Shown in pieces: positions 1 to 8,559 of a stretch of DNA of 64,000 nt. Below the pieces are notes generated by a model. The model saw nothing but the letters and a program-made list of their open reading frames with translations, made no database searches and had not been told where the DNA came from. The DNA comes from an uncultured Flavobacteriales bacterium (lineage in GTDB: Bacteria > Bacteroidota > Bacteroidia > Flavobacteriales_D > Crocinitomicaceae), in the NCBI GenBank assembly GCA_937876195.1, contig CALEIK010000034.1, positions 34,266 through 98,265 of the forward strand, written 5' to 3'. Position 1 is the stretch's first letter. Each line of letters starts with the position of its first letter. A program made the position numbers and the translations under genes.

Positions 1-1202
1 TCAATTTCAGAGATTTTATCGGTTTTAAGAAAACTAAGCACAAAACTAAATGTGCTTCCAACATCCATTTCGCTATTCACGCAGACCGTTCCGTTCTGAG
101 ATTCTACCAATTGTTTCACAATGGCTAGTCCTAATCCGGTTCCACCGTACAACCGTGAGGTTCCACTTGTTGCTTGCTGAAAATTCTCAAAAATGTCTCC
201 AATTTTTCCTGCCTCAATACCAATCCCTGTATCTTGGACTGAGAACTCCACATTTGCCTTCTGCAGATCTTCACTCACTAGGCGGACGCTTATCGTAATT
301 TTTCCTCGCGTCGTAAATTTCACCGCATTGCTCACCAAATTCAAAATAATCTGATGTAAACGCACTGGGTCGCCCATTAAAACCTTAGGAATCTTCTCGT
401 CATACTCTTTTATAAGAATCAACGTCTTCTCCTTTATTCTTGGTTCAAATAGATGAAGTATGGATGATATCGATTGTACCATGTTGAAAGGTCTTTGCTC
501 AAATGTCATTTTTCCAGCATCTACCTTTGCCAAATCAAGGATATCGTTAATGAGTACAATTAAAGTATTTCCACTTACCTCTATGGCATTTAGATATTCC
601 TGTTGCTTCTCTGTATGATCTTCTCTGAGCAATACTTTTGTAAATCCGATAATCGCGTTCATAGGTGTACGGATTTCGTGACTCATGTTCGAAAGAAACT
701 GTTGTTTTGCCTTTACGGCATTCTGCGCAATTTGTGTTGCCTGCTCTGCTTTTATTTTTGCATCTTCCGCAATTTCTGTAGCCAGTTCAGCAAAAACTTT
801 GGCTTCGTTTGATTCCCGCGCGATGCGTTTTTGCTCGGTAGCATCCCGCGCAACAATTACGACACCTAATACATTTCCTTTAGCATCCTTGTAAACCGAT
901 CCATTGAACAATACATCAGTGAGTTTTCCCTTTTTATGACGCAATGTAAGAGGAGAATCTACAACAGATCCCTTGGCAAATACTTCCTCATATACTTCTC
1001 TTGCCTTTTGAGAATCTGTGAAATAATCGAAAAAATCAGTGCCCGTCAGTTTCTTACGTGTCAAACCAGTAATATCTACGGTGGCTTGATTCATATCCGT
1101 AATTTTCCCCTCCGTACTTATCGCAACCAATGGATCAAGACTGGCTTCTATTAACCTTCTCGCATAATGCGATGCTTCCTTTTCCATTCTTGTTTCCGCC
1201 AT
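1..1202 (-). CDS. PAS-domain sensor histidine kinase, C-terminus cut by window edge
   Basis: The reading frame opens at ATG 1202 and runs off the left edge, giving 400 codons. Residues of about 15-125 form a PAS sensor domain, followed by a short Ala/Glu-rich helical linker. The HisKA phosphoacceptor motif SHEIRTP follows, with His175. The HATPase region has an N box (LNLVSNAVKF), G1 box (DTGIGI, near residue 321) and G2 box (GGTGLGL, near residue 350). There is no transmembrane segment before the PAS domain, so the visible part looks cytoplasmic. It should autophosphorylate on His175 in response to a PAS-sensed signal. A receiver domain could follow outside the window. It starts 4 bp after the stop of the AraC gene, so the two are probably co-transcribed. 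The ligand is unknown. Confidence 0.92.
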   Translation of the reverse strand, partial: MAETRMEKEASHYARRLIEASLDPLVAISTEGKITDMNQATVDITGLTRKKLTGTDFFDYFTDSQKAREVYEEVFAKGSVVDSPLTLRHKKGKLTDVLFNGSVYKDAKGNVLGVVIVARDATEQKRIARESNEAKVFAELATEIAEDAKIKAEQATQIAQNAVKAKQQFLSNMSHEIRTPMNAIIGFTKVLLREDHTEKQQEYLNAIEVSGNTLIVLINDILDLAKVDAGKMTFEQRPFNMVQSISSILHLFEPRIKEKTLILIKEYDEKIPKVLMGDPVRLHQIILNLVSNAVKFTTRGKITISVRLVSEDLQKANVEFSVQDTGIGIEAGKIGDIFENFQQATSGTSRLYGGTGLGLAIVKQLVESQNGTVCVNSEMDVGSTFSFVLSFLKTDKISEI

Positions 1203-1206
1203 TTTT

Positions 1207-1788
1207 TCAGTTTGTTCCAGTTTGACTCCCGATTTCTTCGATTGGTTTTCTTCGAATATCTTTCAACTGTTTAAAATGCGAAGGAGTAAGTCCTGTTGCT
1301 TTCTTAAATTGATTGGATAAATGAGCGACACTGCTGTAATTCATTTTCCAGGCAATTTCTGTAATATTAAGCTCACCGTAAATGATTAATTCCTTGATGC
1401 GTTCTACTTTATGGGAAATGATAAACTGCTCTATGGTAGTACCTTGAACTTCTGAAAATAAGTTGGACATGTACGTGTAATCGTGCTTCAATTTTTCGCT
1501 TAAGTAATCAGAGAAATTCACTTTTATGACTTCATCCGTGTGATGAACCATCTCAATAATTACGTTCTTGATTTTTTCAATTAACACAGCCCTCTTATCG
1601 TCCATCAATTCAAGACCTGACTTGAGTAATCCTGACTTTAATTGTTCGCGCTGTGCCAAAGAAATATTCTCCATAATATCCACTTCGCCCAGCTCAATCG
1701 GCATAAAATGAAGATCCATTTTTTTTAACTCCTCTTTCACTGCCATTTTACAGCGATTACTTACCATGTATTTAATGTATAGCTTCAA
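1207..1788 (-). CDS. AraC-family regulator with HMA-like N-terminal domain
   Basis: The 193-residue protein has a C-terminal AraC double helix-turn-helix (residues about 110-180, ending GLTPSHFKQLK). The N-terminus (LYIKYMVSNRCKM, then MPIELGEVDI) follows the beta-alpha-beta pattern of heavy-metal-associated domains but lacks a CxxC pair, with a single Cys where one metal ligand would sit. The first codon is TTG; ATG choices at 1767 and 1746 would remove the first beta strand, so I prefer TTG. The adjacent histidine kinase gene is 4 bp downstream, suggesting one signalling unit. Role as a DNA-binding regulator is clear from the fold; the ligand and targets are not known. Confidence 0.82.
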   Translation of the reverse strand: MKLYIKYMVSNRCKMAVKEELKKMDLHFMPIELGEVDIMENISLAQREQLKSGLLKSGLELMDDKRAVLIEKIKNVIIEMVHHTDEVIKVNFSDYLSEKLKHDYTYMSNLFSEVQGTTIEQFIISHKVERIKELIIYGELNITEIAWKMNYSSVAHLSNQFKKATGLTPSHFKQLKDIRRKPIEEIGSQTGTN

Positions 1789-2048
1789 TATTTTGAGTTT
1801 TGATGGTTCCTCGTTTAAATTTTAGGGCACAAGAACTTTTGTACTGCTACAACAAATTGCACTGTTAGAACAAATATGACCCCTTTTATCGACAAAATGT
1901 TTATTTATACCGATTAAAAGTTACATAATTCACAGATTTGACGCTGATTTAACTAGAAAACTGAATTCTAATTGAAGCGAGGTCGTTCTTAAGTAATTGG
2001 AAATCAAATAAATCTTAAATGACGCATCTTAATTTGGCGTTTCACACA

Positions 2049-2294
2049 TCAATCGGGCAACTCTTCACAGTTAAAACCAAAATTCTGTAAGAGCTCAATG
2101 ATGTGAAATGCGCTGTGTTTATGGCTTTCTACTCTTAAGATTTTGTCGCAATCCTCCAAATCAAAGCTCCAACAAGATTGACCAAGAAAATTTTCTAATG
2201 ATGGTTTTAGCCGATTCACGTCCATCTCATCCTTCACTGAGGTTTTGAACACATAAATCCCTTTGCTCATAGTTTCAGACATAGCTCTCATCAT
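2049..2294 (-). CDS. Small HMA-like (ferredoxin-fold) protein of unknown function
   Basis: An 81-residue protein. From about residue 11 it reads as beta-alpha-beta-beta-alpha-beta (IYVFKTSV ... LLQNFGFNCEELPD), the pattern of small heavy-metal-associated domains, but without the CxxC metal motif. Its ATG follows directly after the TAG of the XRE-pentapeptide gene, so translation is probably coupled. Alternative in-frame starts exist at codons 5 and 9; the latter (MSKGIYVF) begins just before the conserved strand. No function can be named. A partner role for the upstream regulator is the most economical reading from context alone. Confidence 0.6.
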   Translation of the reverse strand: MMRAMSETMSKGIYVFKTSVKDEMDVNRLKPSLENFLGQSCWSFDLEDCDKILRVESHKHSAFHIIELLQNFGFNCEELPD

Positions 2295-3290
2295 CTAAGC
2301 CAACAAGGTAATGCCCGTTAAATCTGCTTTCCCTTGTTTGAGGAATTCGTACGTCAAGCGATCTACTCTACAATCTATGAACTGAATTCGCTTCAATTTT
2401 TTATTGTTTTTGAAGAACGTATTCATGAGCGTGGCATTCTGAAATGTGACTCTGGTAAATCCGCAGTTCTCAAAATAGCAGTCCTCAAGTGTGCCCGTGA
2501 AGCCGATATCGGCAATGTGAGTATCCACAAAAGAAGTGCGATTCCATACGGCTTTTTCAATCGTATTTTTTATTGAATCTCCAGATTTAGCGGCCACTCC
2601 CGCAAAGCCTCCAGATTTAATCATTACCCCTGTAAAATCGACTCCGGCAAAATCGCAACCAGAAATGTAACTTTTTGAAAATGTACTTCTGGTAAGGTTA
2701 GCACCTGAGAAATCACAGCGTTCGATATTACTTCCTGAAAACTCCGTTTCTTTCAATGTGGAATCCTTAAATACATTCTTACCCAAGTTGGAACCTTGAA
2801 TCTTGCTGTTGCTAATTTCGGAACTTGAAAAGTCACAACTATCGACATTGTTATTTTTTAGAAGGAGTCCTGATAAATCTGAACCAATAAACTTACAGCG
2901 TTGCATATTCGAGGAACTGAATTTTTCATGCAAATTGTTCAATCCTGAAAAATCAGCATCCACCCAATTCCCATGTGACATATCCCAGTTCGGTTTATTG
3001 CCTGTTTTATGAGAAGAATCTTGTTTCGTTGAAACATTTAATTCATCAGCGCCATCGCCTTCAAATTCGATAACGGAAGATTTAAAGTTCTCCGAGAAGT
3101 AATTCAAGTCAACTCCCAAAATTTCTGCGAGACGGTTAAATGTGGTAATGTCTGGCATTGACTCACCTCTCTCCCACTTCCCAACAGCTTGAGGACTAAT
3201 AAACATGCGCTCAGCGAGTTGGGCTTGAGAAATATTTACCTTCTTACGTGCTTCGACAATTTTATTGCCAATTGTTTTTGTACTTAACAT
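2295..3290 (-). CDS. XRE-family HTH regulator fused to pentapeptide repeats
   Basis: Residues of about 4-65 form a Cro/CI-type helix-turn-helix (SQAQLAERMFISPQAVGKWE). After a polar linker, residues of about 105-320 carry degenerate A(D/N)LXX pentapeptide repeats (for example SGLLLKNNNVDSCDFS and SGANLTRSTFSKS) that should fold as a quadrilateral beta-helix. The frame can be opened from a TTG at 3314, but that codon lies inside the predicted -7 promoter box, so I place the start at ATG 3290. This gives 331 residues. Fusion of a DNA-binding head to a DNA-mimicking type of fold is uncommon. It probably autoregulates; the function of the repeat domain is unknown. It is translationally adjacent to the small HMA-like gene. 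Confidence 0.82.
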   Translation of the reverse strand: MLSTKTIGNKIVEARKKVNISQAQLAERMFISPQAVGKWERGESMPDITTFNRLAEILGVDLNYFSENFKSSVIEFEGDGADELNVSTKQDSSHKTGNKPNWDMSHGNWVDADFSGLNNLHEKFSSSNMQRCKFIGSDLSGLLLKNNNVDSCDFSSSEISNSKIQGSNLGKNVFKDSTLKETEFSGSNIERCDFSGANLTRSTFSKSYISGCDFAGVDFTGVMIKSGGFAGVAAKSGDSIKNTIEKAVWNRTSFVDTHIADIGFTGTLEDCYFENCGFTRVTFQNATLMNTFFKNNKKLKRIQFIDCRVDRLTYEFLKQGKADLTGITLLA

Positions 3291-3311
3291 ATCATCAATT
3301 TTTTGTTTCGA

Positions 3312-3343
3312 CAAAGGTATTTTGACACCTCTCCCGAATCAAA
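3312..3343 (-). promoter_or_regulatory. Bacteroidota-type promoter of the XRE-pentapeptide gene
   Basis: Read on the minus strand, TTTG (3343-3340) is followed after exactly 20 nt by TACCTTTG (3319-3312). This matches the Bacteroidota primary-sigma consensus, -33 TTTG and -7 TAnnTTTG. The ATG at 3290 would then have a leader of roughly 15 nt. Confidence 0.72.
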
Positions 3344-3351
3344 TAAAACCA

Positions 3352-3386
3352 ACTACTTACAGTTGTAATACCACTACTTTCTGTTG
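3352..3386. repeat. Tandem 14-bp imperfect direct repeat upstream of XRE promoter
   Basis: ACTACTTACAGTTG at 3352-3365 and ACTACTTTCTGTTG at 3373-3386 match at 12 of 14 positions and begin 21 bp apart, two helical turns. They lie 8-9 bp upstream of the -33 element of the XRE gene. The arrangement suggests a regulator binding twice on one face of the helix. Confidence 0.5.
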
Positions 3387-3597
3387 CTTTTTGACAACTA
3401 AATGTGTGTTTCTACAAAAAGTTTCAGATTACATTGATAATCGTAAACCTTTACCTCACTTCAATTACCAAATGAGTTGAACGCGGTTTTATATCAATTC
3501 ACCCTAATATTATATCGGGCTAACTAACTTAGTCAATTGGGACAATTTAATCAAATACATTGTGTGATTAACTAAAAAAATAACGCTCACATCTACT

Positions 3598-3632
3598 TTA
3601 GTAATCAACTTTAATGTAATTTTGATTACTAA
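3598..3632. promoter_or_regulatory. Palindromic operator over the efflux operon promoter
   Basis: TTAGTAATCAA (3598-3608) and TTGATTACTAA (3622-3632) are perfect 11-bp inverted arms separated by 13 bp. The right arm overlaps a promoter -7 box and ends at the first base of the following ATG. This is the geometry of a dimeric repressor site, as used by TetR or MarR proteins on efflux operons. No such regulator is encoded next to it; the XRE protein on the other side of the gap is the nearest candidate. Confidence 0.6.
3617..3624 (+). promoter_or_regulatory. Predicted -7 box of the efflux operon
   Basis: TAATTTTG fits TAnnTTTG and lies between and over the palindrome arms. I see no good TTTG at the proper -33 distance, which would suit a regulated promoter. 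If used, transcription would begin within a few bases of the ATG at 3632, leaving almost no leader for that gene. Confidence 0.45.
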
Positions 3633-4036
3633 TGGGGAAAGTTTTCTTAAAATATTGTTTGTCATTTGCGTTGATCTTAGCGGTAGTAATTACGGCGAAA
3701 GGTGAATTCAATGCAATCAGTCAATCAATTGAATATTCTTCATCAGCACTTCAGGTAACGAATCATCAAAGTGATTTTGTAACGAGCTTTTTCAGCTCTG
3801 ACTCAGAAAAACCAGAGAATAACTCATCTCAGATAATTTTTGAAGAAGAAATAAGTGATGATGAAATAAAATCATCGAAGAATCATCTTAAAAATCGCAT
3901 CTCTCATGTTGGTGTTTTTGCTCGTTTTGGAACAATCCACTTTCAAAATAGCATTAAAAATGTTCTTCCAATTTATTCGCATTATGCGAATAAATCCACA
4001 TGCTGGTATATTCTATACCGCGTTTTCAGACTTTGA
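3632..4036 (+). CDS. Small exported protein heading the efflux operon, unknown function
   Basis: A 134-residue protein with an N-terminal signal or anchor (KYCLSFALILAVVITAKG, residues 7-24), a Ser/Asn/Glu-rich acidic middle (EEEISDDE), and a basic, aromatic C-terminus (CWYILYRVFRL). I recognise no family. It precedes the RND membrane-fusion gene by about 155 bp on the same strand and is the first gene after the operator, so it may belong to the efflux operon. The predicted promoter leaves almost no leader, so initiation is uncertain. It could be a small accessory protein of the pump or a protein of unrelated envelope role. Confidence 0.5.
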   Translation: MGKVFLKYCLSFALILAVVITAKGEFNAISQSIEYSSSALQVTNHQSDFVTSFFSSDSEKPENNSSQIIFEEEISDDEIKSSKNHLKNRISHVGVFARFGTIHFQNSIKNVLPIYSHYANKSTCWYILYRVFRL

Positions 4037-4192
4037 TAATTTCTTATGTGGTCACTTTGACCAAGTATAGCGCTGAGTTTTTCTTTTGTGCTGTACCTGT
4101 CTTTGCCCTATTTCTTTTTGGCAACGACATCCGCGCAGTTCACTGCGCAATTTAGAATTTTCAAAAATAGTCAGAAACAAAATTTAATCAGT

Positions 4193-5275
4193 ATGAAAGG
4201 AGTTATTGTGCTCTTGGGATTAATTATCTCATTTACTTACGTGAGTTGCACGTCAGAAACAAAGGAAATCGAAGAAGAAACAACATTAACAGTCACAAGT
4301 CCAATAAAGATGGATACTGTGATTACCAAGGAATACGTTTGCCAAATTCACGCAATCAGTCACATTGAATTGCGCTCACAGGAACGCGGTTATCTACAAT
4401 CCATTTACATCGATGAAGGTCAACGGGTAAAAAAGGATCAATTGTTATTTCGCATTATGCCAAACCTCTATGAAGCTGAAATGATGCGGGCAAAGTCTGA
4501 AGTCGAAGTTGCCGAAATCGAAGTTCAAAACTCGCAAGCGCTTTTTGATAAAAACATTGTATCAAAAAATGATTTGGCAATGGCTAAAGCAAAATTAAAC
4601 AAAGCCAAGGCAGAATTGAAATTGGCGCAAACGCACTTAGATTTCACTGAAATCCGTGCGCCCTTTGATGGAATCATCGACAAGTTTCATGTCCGCCTTG
4701 GAAGCTTGGTCGATGAAGGGGATTTGCTTACGAATCTTTCCGATAACAGTACGCTTTGGGTGTATTTCAACGTGCCAGAAGCAGAATATCTTGACTACAT
4801 GACGCAAGCGAAAAAGCAAAACTTAAATGAAGTTCAATTGAAAATGGCAAACAATGAAATGTACAATCATTTAGGAAAAGTTGAAACGATCGAAGCAGAC
4901 TTCAATAATGAAACAGGAAACATTGCTTTCAGAGCCACATTTGATAATTCTGAAAAGTTACTTCGGCATGGGGAGACAGGTACGGTACTTATACATTCTC
5001 CAATGAAGAATGTATTGATGATACCTCAAAAAGCAACCTACGATGTCTTGGATCAAAAATATGTTTTTGTTGTCGATAAACAGAATGTTGTTCACGCCAG
5101 AAATATTACCGTTGGTGCTGAGTTACCTCACCTGTATGTGGTAACAGAAGGACTATCCAAGGGTGATAAGATTGTGTTAGAAGGGATTCGAAAAGTCAAT
5201 AATAACGACAGGATCAAATACACCTTTGTTCAGCCTAAAAAGGCAATCTCTGGGCTTGAATTATACGCTGAGTAA
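4193..5275 (+). CDS. RND efflux periplasmic adaptor (membrane fusion lipoprotein)
   Basis: A 360-residue AcrA/MexA-type adaptor. The start at ATG 4193 gives a lipoprotein signal with the lipobox VSC just before TSETKE; an upstream in-frame start would bury this signal. The order is the biotinyl-lipoyl hairpin half (LRSQERGYLQSIYIDEGQRV), an alpha-helical hairpin rich in Ala/Lys/Glu, the second lipoyl half (IRAPFDGIIDKFHVRLGSLV), a beta-barrel domain and the membrane-proximal domain (VLEGIRKVNNNDRI). It bridges the inner-membrane pump encoded 27 bp downstream and the TolC-like channel after that. Substrate cannot be told from sequence. Confidence 0.95.
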   Translation: MKGVIVLLGLIISFTYVSCTSETKEIEEETTLTVTSPIKMDTVITKEYVCQIHAISHIELRSQERGYLQSIYIDEGQRVKKDQLLFRIMPNLYEAEMMRAKSEVEVAEIEVQNSQALFDKNIVSKNDLAMAKAKLNKAKAELKLAQTHLDFTEIRAPFDGIIDKFHVRLGSLVDEGDLLTNLSDNSTLWVYFNVPEAEYLDYMTQAKKQNLNEVQLKMANNEMYNHLGKVETIEADFNNETGNIAFRATFDNSEKLLRHGETGTVLIHSPMKNVLMIPQKATYDVLDQKYVFVVDKQNVVHARNITVGAELPHLYVVTEGLSKGDKIVLEGIRKVNNNDRIKYTFVQPKKAISGLELYAE

Positions 5276-5302
5276 TCAACGAAGTACAAAAAAAATCGAA
5301 TT

Positions 5303-8300
5303 ATGTTTAGCAAAATAATTTATAGACCAGTATTGGCAATTGTCATTTCTGTGATAATCGTTTTTACCGGATTGCTGTCAATGAAGCAATTGCCCACTTC
5401 ACAATTTCCTGAGATTGCTCCAACTACGGTGAGCATTTTCATTGCGTTCCCGGGATCCAATGCGGATGTGTTGGTCAAGTCCACCCTCAATACACTTGAG
5501 AATGCCATCAATGGTGTTCAGGGAATGCGTTACATTGCTACTGATGCAACAAGTGCAGGTGAAGCGACAGTCAATGTCGTCTTTGAACCTGGTACAGATC
5601 CAAATCAAGCTGTGATACGCGTGAAAACAAGGGTCGACCAAGTGATGCCTCTGTTACCGGATTTGGTGCAGCGAGAAGGTGTAATTATTACGCCCATCCA
5701 ACCAAGTATGTTGATGTATGTCAATTTGTATAGCACAGACAAAAAGTTGGATGAGAAATTCCTGTACAACTATGCGAACGTGAACATGATTCCAGAAATC
5801 AATCGAATTGATGGAATTGCGAGATCAACTATCCTGGGAAGTCGCACCTATGCAATGCGTGTTTGGTTGAATCCAGAACGAATGAGAGCGTACAATATCT
5901 CGGTAGAAGAGGTAATGGATGCAATGGCGGAACAAAGCATTATCGGTCGACCTGGTCGATTAGGTCAAAGCTCTGGAATTAAAGCGCAATCACTGGAATA
6001 TGTTTTGACATACAAAGGAAGGTACAACAAAGCGGAAGAATACGAGGAGATCATTATTCGCGCAAACGCTGAGGGTGAAAGTATTCACTTAAAAGATATC
6101 GCCGAAGTAAAATTGGGAAGTGAATTTTTTGACATCTATTCCAACCTTGATGGACATCCTTCCGCAGCGATTGTATTGAAGCAGAACCTCGGAAGCAATG
6201 CAACAGAAGTTATTGAAAACGTGAAACTAAAATTGGAAGAAATGAAAGAAACATTTCCTCCAGGAATTGATTACAAAATAAGTTATGATGTCTCCAAATT
6301 TTTGGATGCTTCCATTGAACAAGTCATCCATACGCTGAGAGACGCATTTATACTTGTTGCGATTGTTGTGTTTCTATTTTTAGGCGATTGGCGTTCGACC
6401 TTAATTCCAATTATTGCAGTCCCTGTATCGCTAATTGGAGCATTTTTCGTGATGCAAATGTTTGGATTGTCGATCAATTTAATCACCTTATTCGCCTTGG
6501 TACTTGCCATTGGTATTGTGGTGGATGATGCCATTGTCGTCGTTGAAGCAGTGCACGCCAAAATGGAAGTAGAGCATGTTTCTTCTTTTAAAGCTGTAAA
6601 AAGCGTAATGGGAGAGATCAGCGGTGCCATAATCGCGATTACCCTAGTGATGGTTTCGGTATTTATACCGATTGCTTTTATGTCAGGACCTGTCGGTACG
6701 TTCTACCGCCAATTTTCGATTACCATGGCAAGTTCCATCATTCTTTCCGCGATTGTGGCATTAACACTTACTCCAGTTTTATGCGCAATGATTCTAAAAA
6801 ATAATCATGGAAAACCCCGTAAAAAATCTCCCATTAACCGTTTTATTGATTGGTTCAATAGAAGGTTCGATAAGTTGACAGGAAGGTACATCGGTGTATT
6901 AAAGTTGATTGTCAATCGCCGATTTTTAACGGTTCTGATTCTTGTTGTGTTCGGTGTAGGTATCGTAGTGGAAAATAATATTTTACCTGGTGGATTCATT
7001 CCGGGGGAAGATCAAGGAACTATTTATGCAATTATTCAAACTCCACCAGGGGCTACACTGGAGCGAACGAATCAAGTCTCTAGAGAATTACAACAAATTT
7101 GTGAAAAGGTAGATGGAATTGAATCCGTTTCTTCTTTGGCGGGTTATGAAATTATGACAGAAGGTCGTGGCTCCAATGCTGGAACCTGTTTGATTAACCT
7201 CAAACCGTGGGGAAAAAGAACAAAAAACGTCCATGAAATCATGGAGGAACTCGAGGAGAAATCAAAGGATCTGGGTGCAATAATTGAGTATTTCGAACCT
7301 CCTGCAGTTCCTGGATTCGGTTCTTCAGGTGGATTTTCGCTCCGTTTATTGGAAAAAACAGCATCGACGGATTATCAAGAATTTGATAAAATTAATAAGG
7401 AGTTTATGGCTGAATTGAAGAAGCGAAAGGAACTCAAAGGATTATTTACCTTTTTCGCTGCAAATTATCCTCAATACGAACTTGTCATTGACAATAAAGC
7501 AGCAATGCAGAAAGGAGTGTCCATCGAAAAAGCAATGGAGAATTTAAACATTATGATCGGTTCCACTTACGAACAGGGCTTTATTCGATTTGGAAGATTT
7601 TTCAAGGTGTATGTCCAATCTGGGCCAGAATTTAGAAGAATGCCATCCGACATACTGAACCTATTCGTAAAGAACGAAGCGGGCGAAATGGTTCCTTATT
7701 CTGCCTTCATGAAAATGAAGAAAACACAAGGCCCCAATGAGATTACGAGATACAACATGTATAATTCAGCATCCATCAGAGGGCTTCCCGGCGATGGGTA
7801 CACTACAGCTGATGCGATTACTGCAATCACAGAAGTTGCCGAAGCGAAATTACCAAGAGGTTACGACATCGCTTGGGAAGGATTGTCTTTCGATGAAGCG
7901 AAAAGAGGAAATGAGTCCATCTTTGTTTTCGCCGTTGTATTGATTTTCGTTTACCTCGTTCTAGCTGCACAGTACGAAAGCTTCTTATTGCCTTTGGCTG
8001 TAATACTTTCTTTACCCGTTGGAATTTTCGGGTCCTTCTTAATGCTAAAATTGATGGGATTGTCCAATGACATTTATGCGCAGGTAGGAATGATTATGCT
8101 GGTTGGTTTACTCGGCAAAAATGCCGTACTGATTGTAGAGTTTGCCGTGCAGAAACGTCGACAAGGTGCAACTGTATTAGAAGCAGCCATTGAAGGAGCA
8201 AAAGTGCGTTTTCGACCAATTTTGATGACGTCATTTGCGTTTATTGCAGGATTAATTCCGTTGGTACTTGCCCACGGCGCAGGAGCGATTGGAAACCAAA

Positions 8301-8545
8301 CCATTGGGACTTCTGCCATGGGTGGAATGCTACTGGGAACATTAGGCGGGGTTTTAATCATACCTGGACTTTATTACATTTTTGGTCGAATGGCCGATGG
8401 TCGAAAATTAATCAAAGACGAAGCTGATGAGTCCTTGTCTGAAAGTTTTGTTCGACAAAGTGAGGAGCAAAACAAAATCAAAAAGGAACTGAAAAGAGCA
8501 ACCCGACTCTTGAACAAATTACGCGGAAAGTCCAATAACCAATAA
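5303..8545 (+). CDS. RND efflux pump inner-membrane permease (HAE1/AcrB type)
   Basis: The 1080-residue protein has the duplicated RND plan: an N-terminal helix (VLAIVISVIIVFTGLLSM), a large periplasmic loop, TM2-6, a second large loop and TM8-12. TM4 carries the paired aspartates of the proton relay (GIVVDDAIVVVEAV) and TM10 the essential lysine (LLGKNAVLIVEFA), so proton coupling looks intact. Porter-domain motifs such as PGSNADVLVKSTLNTLE place it in the hydrophobe/amphiphile family that exports drugs, detergents or bile-like compounds. The C-terminal tail after TM12 is charged and helical. It is the middle gene of the adaptor-pump-channel operon. Confidence 0.96.
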   Translation: MFSKIIYRPVLAIVISVIIVFTGLLSMKQLPTSQFPEIAPTTVSIFIAFPGSNADVLVKSTLNTLENAINGVQGMRYIATDATSAGEATVNVVFEPGTDPNQAVIRVKTRVDQVMPLLPDLVQREGVIITPIQPSMLMYVNLYSTDKKLDEKFLYNYANVNMIPEINRIDGIARSTILGSRTYAMRVWLNPERMRAYNISVEEVMDAMAEQSIIGRPGRLGQSSGIKAQSLEYVLTYKGRYNKAEEYEEIIIRANAEGESIHLKDIAEVKLGSEFFDIYSNLDGHPSAAIVLKQNLGSNATEVIENVKLKLEEMKETFPPGIDYKISYDVSKFLDASIEQVIHTLRDAFILVAIVVFLFLGDWRSTLIPIIAVPVSLIGAFFVMQMFGLSINLITLFALVLAIGIVVDDAIVVVEAVHAKMEVEHVSSFKAVKSVMGEISGAIIAITLVMVSVFIPIAFMSGPVGTFYRQFSITMASSIILSAIVALTLTPVLCAMILKNNHGKPRKKSPINRFIDWFNRRFDKLTGRYIGVLKLIVNRRFLTVLILVVFGVGIVVENNILPGGFIPGEDQGTIYAIIQTPPGATLERTNQVSRELQQICEKVDGIESVSSLAGYEIMTEGRGSNAGTCLINLKPWGKRTKNVHEIMEELEEKSKDLGAIIEYFEPPAVPGFGSSGGFSLRLLEKTASTDYQEFDKINKEFMAELKKRKELKGLFTFFAANYPQYELVIDNKAAMQKGVSIEKAMENLNIMIGSTYEQGFIRFGRFFKVYVQSGPEFRRMPSDILNLFVKNEAGEMVPYSAFMKMKKTQGPNEITRYNMYNSASIRGLPGDGYTTADAITAITEVAEAKLPRGYDIAWEGLSFDEAKRGNESIFVFAVVLIFVYLVLAAQYESFLLPLAVILSLPVGIFGSFLMLKLMGLSNDIYAQVGMIMLVGLLGKNAVLIVEFAVQKRRQGATVLEAAIEGAKVRFRPILMTSFAFIAGLIPLVLAHGAGAIGNQTIGTSAMGGMLLGTLGGVLIIPGLYYIFGRMADGRKLIKDEADESLSESFVRQSEEQNKIKKELKRATRLLNKLRGKSNNQ

Positions 8546-8559
8546 AAAATCTAATTGTT

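Larger units (their letters stand above)
3291..3631. other. Divergent intergenic regulatory region
   Basis: About 340 bp without a convincing gene, between the leftward XRE gene and the rightward efflux operon. It holds the XRE promoter, the tandem 14-bp repeat and, at the right end, the palindrome and -7 box of the efflux operon. A possible stray half-site (TGATTAACTA) lies at 3565-3574. I see no RNA gene. Confidence 0.6.

Noticed and set aside
1789..2048. tRNA or small RNA in the gap between the AraC and HMA-like genes
   Set aside because: I see no cloverleaf, no strong hairpin with T tract and no clear promoter box on either strand.
4088..4192. N-terminal extension of the membrane fusion protein
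   Set aside because: Starting at 4088 would place about 35 residues before a good lipoprotein signal; ATG 4193 is the plausible start.
6283..6630. Minus-strand frame inside the RND pump
   Set aside because: It is antisense to TM helices 2-4 of the pump and Thr/Ser-rich as expected of a shadow frame.
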